Positions 5,613 through 6,087 of a stretch of 6,087 nucleotides of DNA are shown here, in pieces. A model generated the notes under the pieces. That model made no database searches, had not been told where the DNA came from, and worked only from the letters and a program-made list of their open reading frames with translations. The stretch's first letter is position 1. Each line of letters begins with the position of its first letter. A program made the translations under genes and the position numbers. Source of the DNA: an uncultured Eubacteriales bacterium (lineage in GTDB: Bacteria > Bacillota > Clostridia > Christensenellales > Aristaeellaceae); contig USCR01000142.1 of NCBI GenBank assembly GCA_900553295.1, forward strand, positions 1-6,087, written 5' to 3'.

Positions 5613-6087
5613 ATGCCCATGGACGGACTTACCCTTGGCTTCGTGGCGCGGGAAATGGAGCCCCTGTTGCTGGGCGGACGGATTGATAAGGTCACCCAGC
5701 CGGAAAAGGATACCTTGATTTTATGGATTCGCGCCGGGAGCGAGAACCGCCGGCTGCTCCTGTGCGCCAGCCCGAACAATGCCCGCTGCCACCTGACGGC
5801 GCAAAATTTCCCCAATCCCCTGGAACCGCCCATGTTCTGCATGCTCCTGCGCAAACAGCTGCTGGGCGGGCGGGTGCTGTCCCTGAAGCAGATTGGCGGC
5901 GACCGCGTGCTGCATCTTGCCGTGGACACCGTCAACGAGCTGGGCGACCATGTGCAGCGGTTGCTGATCCTGGAAGTGATGGGCCGGCACTCCAACCTGA
6001 TCCTGGTGGATGAGCAGGGGCGCATCATCGACGCGGCGCGCCGGACAAGGCGGTGCGCAATGCGTTTGTCTACCAGATCGACGCGTA
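5613..6087 (+). CDS. rqcH: RqcH (Rqc2/NEMF homologue, NFACT family), N-terminal part, runs off right edge
   Basis: RqcH binds 50S subunits carrying a stalled peptidyl-tRNA and, with tRNA-Ala, adds C-terminal alanine tails that mark the nascent chain for degradation; older annotations call it fibronectin-binding protein FbpA. AAAGGAGG (5597-5604) lies 8 bases before the ATG at 5613. Residues 1-142 read as a typical NFACT-N domain: MDGLTL near the start, LLGGRIDKVTQPEKD (19-33), EPPMFCMLLRK (71-81), NELGD (108-112), then EVMGRHSNLILVDEQGRIID (121-140). The D97-R98 pair falls at the same positions as the Asp-Arg reported as essential in B. subtilis RqcH. After A142 the translated frame turns into an Arg-rich stretch (143-158) unlike the family, while the frame two bases on reads PDKAVRNAFVYQIDA with GC-rich third positions. 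A frameshift, or an assembly error at the window end, is likely. The C-terminal two-thirds of the protein lie outside the window. Confidence 0.92.
   Translation, partial: MPMDGLTLGFVAREMEPLLLGGRIDKVTQPEKDTLILWIRAGSENRRLLLCASPNNARCHLTAQNFPNPLEPPMFCMLLRKQLLGGRVLSLKQIGGDRVLHLAVDTVNELGDHVQRLLILEVMGRHSNLILVDEQGRIIDAARRTRRCAMRLSTRSTR

Noticed and set aside
5486..6028. A 180-codon minus-strand open frame opposite rqcH
   Set aside because: It is Arg/Ser-rich and antisense to an unmistakable NFACT-N domain with its own promoter and ribosome binding site.
1..6087. CRISPR arrays, tRNA or rRNA genes, insertion sequences, toxin-antitoxin or defence genes
   Set aside because: I looked for these on both strands and found no repeat-spacer pattern, cloverleaf, transposase or defence domain.

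Overview
The window looks like a piece of a moderately GC-rich, endospore-forming Bacillota genome, probably class Clostridia. The evidence is indirect: strong AGGAGG-type ribosome binding sites, a GerM-type double-GerMN protein behind what looks like a sporulation sigma-E promoter, an RqcH/NFACT protein, and a Gram-positive style heterodimeric ABC exporter. No species can be named from the sequence.

Layout, left to right. (1) Positions 1-501, minus strand: the N-terminal 167 residues of a beta-rich protein resembling phage tail or minor structural proteins, running off the left edge. (2) 502-701: an AT-rich divergent intergenic region with weak promoter candidates on both strands and two small dyads. 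(3) 702-4234, plus strand: a two-gene operon with a one-base stop/start overlap, encoding two half-transporters. Each has a six-helix membrane domain followed by an ATPase domain. Their motif substitutions are complementary: Walker B Asp-Asp and H-loop Gln in the first, LSQGQ signature in the second. This is the pattern of heterodimeric exporters such as TM287/288, LmrCD and BmrCD, with one canonical and one degenerate ATP site. (4) 4235-4363: a convergent intergenic region with two strong GC-rich hairpins sharing the same 7-base arm sequences. (5) 4364-5413, minus strand: a membrane-anchored protein with two GerMN domains. (6) 5414-5612: a compact divergent promoter region, with a sigma-E-like promoter facing left into gerM and a consensus sigma-A promoter (TTGAAA-N17-TATAAT) facing right. 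(7) 5613 to the right edge, plus strand: the N-terminal part of RqcH, the ribosome quality control factor. Its reading frame appears to break about 45 bases before the window ends.

The units look functionally independent: a phage-like fragment, a multidrug-type efflux pump, a sporulation envelope protein and a housekeeping translation-rescue factor. I see no convincing new multi-gene system. The points most worth checking are the back-to-back sigma-E/sigma-A promoters, the frame break at the right end, the tail-like gene at the left edge, and the paired terminator hairpins.
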